A DNA stretch of 64,000 nt from Chitinophaga terrae (ex Kim and Jung 2007) (GTDB lineage: Bacteria; Bacteroidota; Bacteroidia; Chitinophagales; Chitinophagaceae): assembly GCF_900107795.1 (NCBI RefSeq), contig NZ_FNRL01000001.1, positions 58,544-122,543 on the forward strand. The letters are read 5' to 3'. The position numbers were made by a program, and so were the translations under genes. A model generated the notes under the pieces. It did no database searches. It had not been told where the DNA came from and worked only from the letters and a program-made list of their open reading frames with translations. Within the stretch, counting starts at the first letter, position 1; each line of letters opens with the position of its first letter. Positions 63,206 to 64,000 of the stretch are shown one piece after another.

Positions 63206-63877
63206 ATGGACGTACAAATCGAATCAAGCTGGAAGGAAGTGCTAAACGAAGAATTCAAGAAGTCGTATTTCGAGCAAATAGCCATGTTCCTCAAACATGA
63301 AAAAGCGCTCGGCAAAACTATCTATCCCAATGGCAGCCTTATTTTCAATGCCTTTGAAAAAACACCGTTCCAAAACGTAAAAGTAGTGATACTCGGACAA
63401 GACCCTTACCATAACCCCGGCCAGGCGCATGGTTTGAGCTTCTCCGTTCCCGATGGCGTTAAACCGCCTCCTTCACTGGTAAATATCTATAAAGAAATGA
63501 AAACAGATCTCGGACTTGAGATCCCTACCAGTGGCAACCTCACCAAATGGGCTGAAAACGGGGTGTTACTCCTGAACGCTTTCCTGACAGTTAGAGCCAA
63601 TGAACCCGCATCACACAGCAAAATCGGATGGGGTGATTTTACCGACGCTGTCATAAAAAAGATCTCTGATAAAAAAGAAAACGTAGTATTCCTGCTGTGG
63701 GGAAGATTTGCGCAAGACAAACAATATCTCATTGATGCTACCAGGCATCATATCCTGCAAGCTGCCCATCCATCGCCATTCAGCGCCGACAAAGGATTTT
63801 TCGGATGCAGGCATTTTTCCAGGACCAATGAAATATTAGGTAAAGCCGGTATTGAACCAGTAGACTGGCGACTATAA
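63206..63877 (+). CDS. ung: Uracil-DNA glycosylase
   Basis: A 223-residue family 1 UDG that removes uracil from DNA. The water-activating motif GQDPYHNPGQAHGLSFSV is near residue 63, the uracil-binding GVLLLNAFLTV near 119, and the leucine-loop motif AHPSPFSADKGFFGCRHFS near 188-206. Length and motifs are standard. It follows the tRNA-Arg after 134 bp and is 10 bp before the last, partial gene. Confidence 0.96.
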   Translation: MDVQIESSWKEVLNEEFKKSYFEQIAMFLKHEKALGKTIYPNGSLIFNAFEKTPFQNVKVVILGQDPYHNPGQAHGLSFSVPDGVKPPPSLVNIYKEMKTDLGLEIPTSGNLTKWAENGVLLLNAFLTVRANEPASHSKIGWGDFTDAVIKKISDKKENVVFLLWGRFAQDKQYLIDATRHHILQAAHPSPFSADKGFFGCRHFSRTNEILGKAGIEPVDWRL

Positions 63878-63887
63878 ATAAAAAACT

Positions 63888-64000
63888 ATGTTGAAGCTTA
63901 TACTCGGCAGATTATATGCATTGTATGCGTTGTTGCTGTTTATTATCACAATGCTCATCGTTTTTATCCCTATCTGGATCCTTTCATTCTTCCCCGACCC
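63888..64000 (+). CDS. Membrane protein N-terminus, truncated by window end
   Basis: The first 37 codons of a gene starting MLKLILGRLYALYALLLFII with a long hydrophobic helix and ending in PIWILSFFPD. The pattern resembles the start of 1-acyl-sn-glycerol-3-phosphate acyltransferases (PlsC) of Bacteroidota, but the HxxxxD motif lies beyond the window, so this is a guess. It is 10 bp after ung. Confidence 0.5.
   Translation, partial: MLKLILGRLYALYALLLFIITMLIVFIPIWILSFFPD

Overview
The window reads as a chromosomal segment of a Bacteroidota bacterium, most likely of the Chitinophagaceae. Evidence: two loci with an ECF sigma factor, a FecR anti-sigma factor and a SusC/SusD pair; many lipoproteins; promoters of the Bacteroidota type (TAnnTTTG) in front of several genes; and weak Shine-Dalgarno sequences. 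No taxonomic search was possible, so the family is an inference.

Layout. 1-7.5 kb: a tRNA-Ser, then a tripartite RND efflux operon (outer-membrane lipoprotein, HAE1-type pump, adaptor) under an upstream AraC regulator. 7.6-14.8 kb: a MutS2 protein without an Smr domain, an MsrA lipoprotein, a zinc-ribbon membrane protein, an Rrf2 regulator with a palindrome over its start codon followed by a DODA-type dioxygenase, and a divergent AraC regulator / FAD monooxygenase pair. 14.9-19.5 kb: a 1541-residue DUF4011/DUF3320 helicase-nuclease. 19.6-28.2 kb: locus 1 (sigma, FecR, SusC, SusD, and a phosphoesterase-propeller protein translationally coupled to SusD). 28.4-34.5 kb: a very small gene with its own promoter and terminator, Crp/SDR, a ZU5 lipoprotein, a quinone-oxidoreductase-like protein, a PAP2 phosphatase and a DUF6882 protein.

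34.5-43.3 kb: a large perfect inverted repeat, then GlgX facing an operon of receiver-like protein, MalQ, TreZ and TreY. Together these debranch glycogen or maltodextrin and convert the chains to trehalose. 43.6-53.0 kb: a DUF2461 protein and locus 2 (sigma, FecR, STN-containing SusC, SusD, GH16 glycosidase), a beta-glucan or galactan utilisation locus. 53-60.2 kb: small accessory genes (VOC, DUF4468, MNT-HEPN, XAC2610-like, DinB) and a kynureninase / tryptophan 2,3-dioxygenase operon.

60.2-63.1 kb is the most accessory-looking stretch. It holds a two-gene unit (ABC-type ATPase and a small PD-(D/E)XK-like nuclease joined by an ATGA overlap), a broken 3' half of tRNA-Arg, a YefM/YoeB toxin-antitoxin pair, and the intact tRNA-Arg. 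The toxin-antitoxin pair sits exactly between the two tRNA copies, like a miniature island at a tRNA attachment site. The ATPase-nuclease pair is the best candidate in the window for a little-described defence system. The window ends with Ung and the first 37 codons of a membrane protein.
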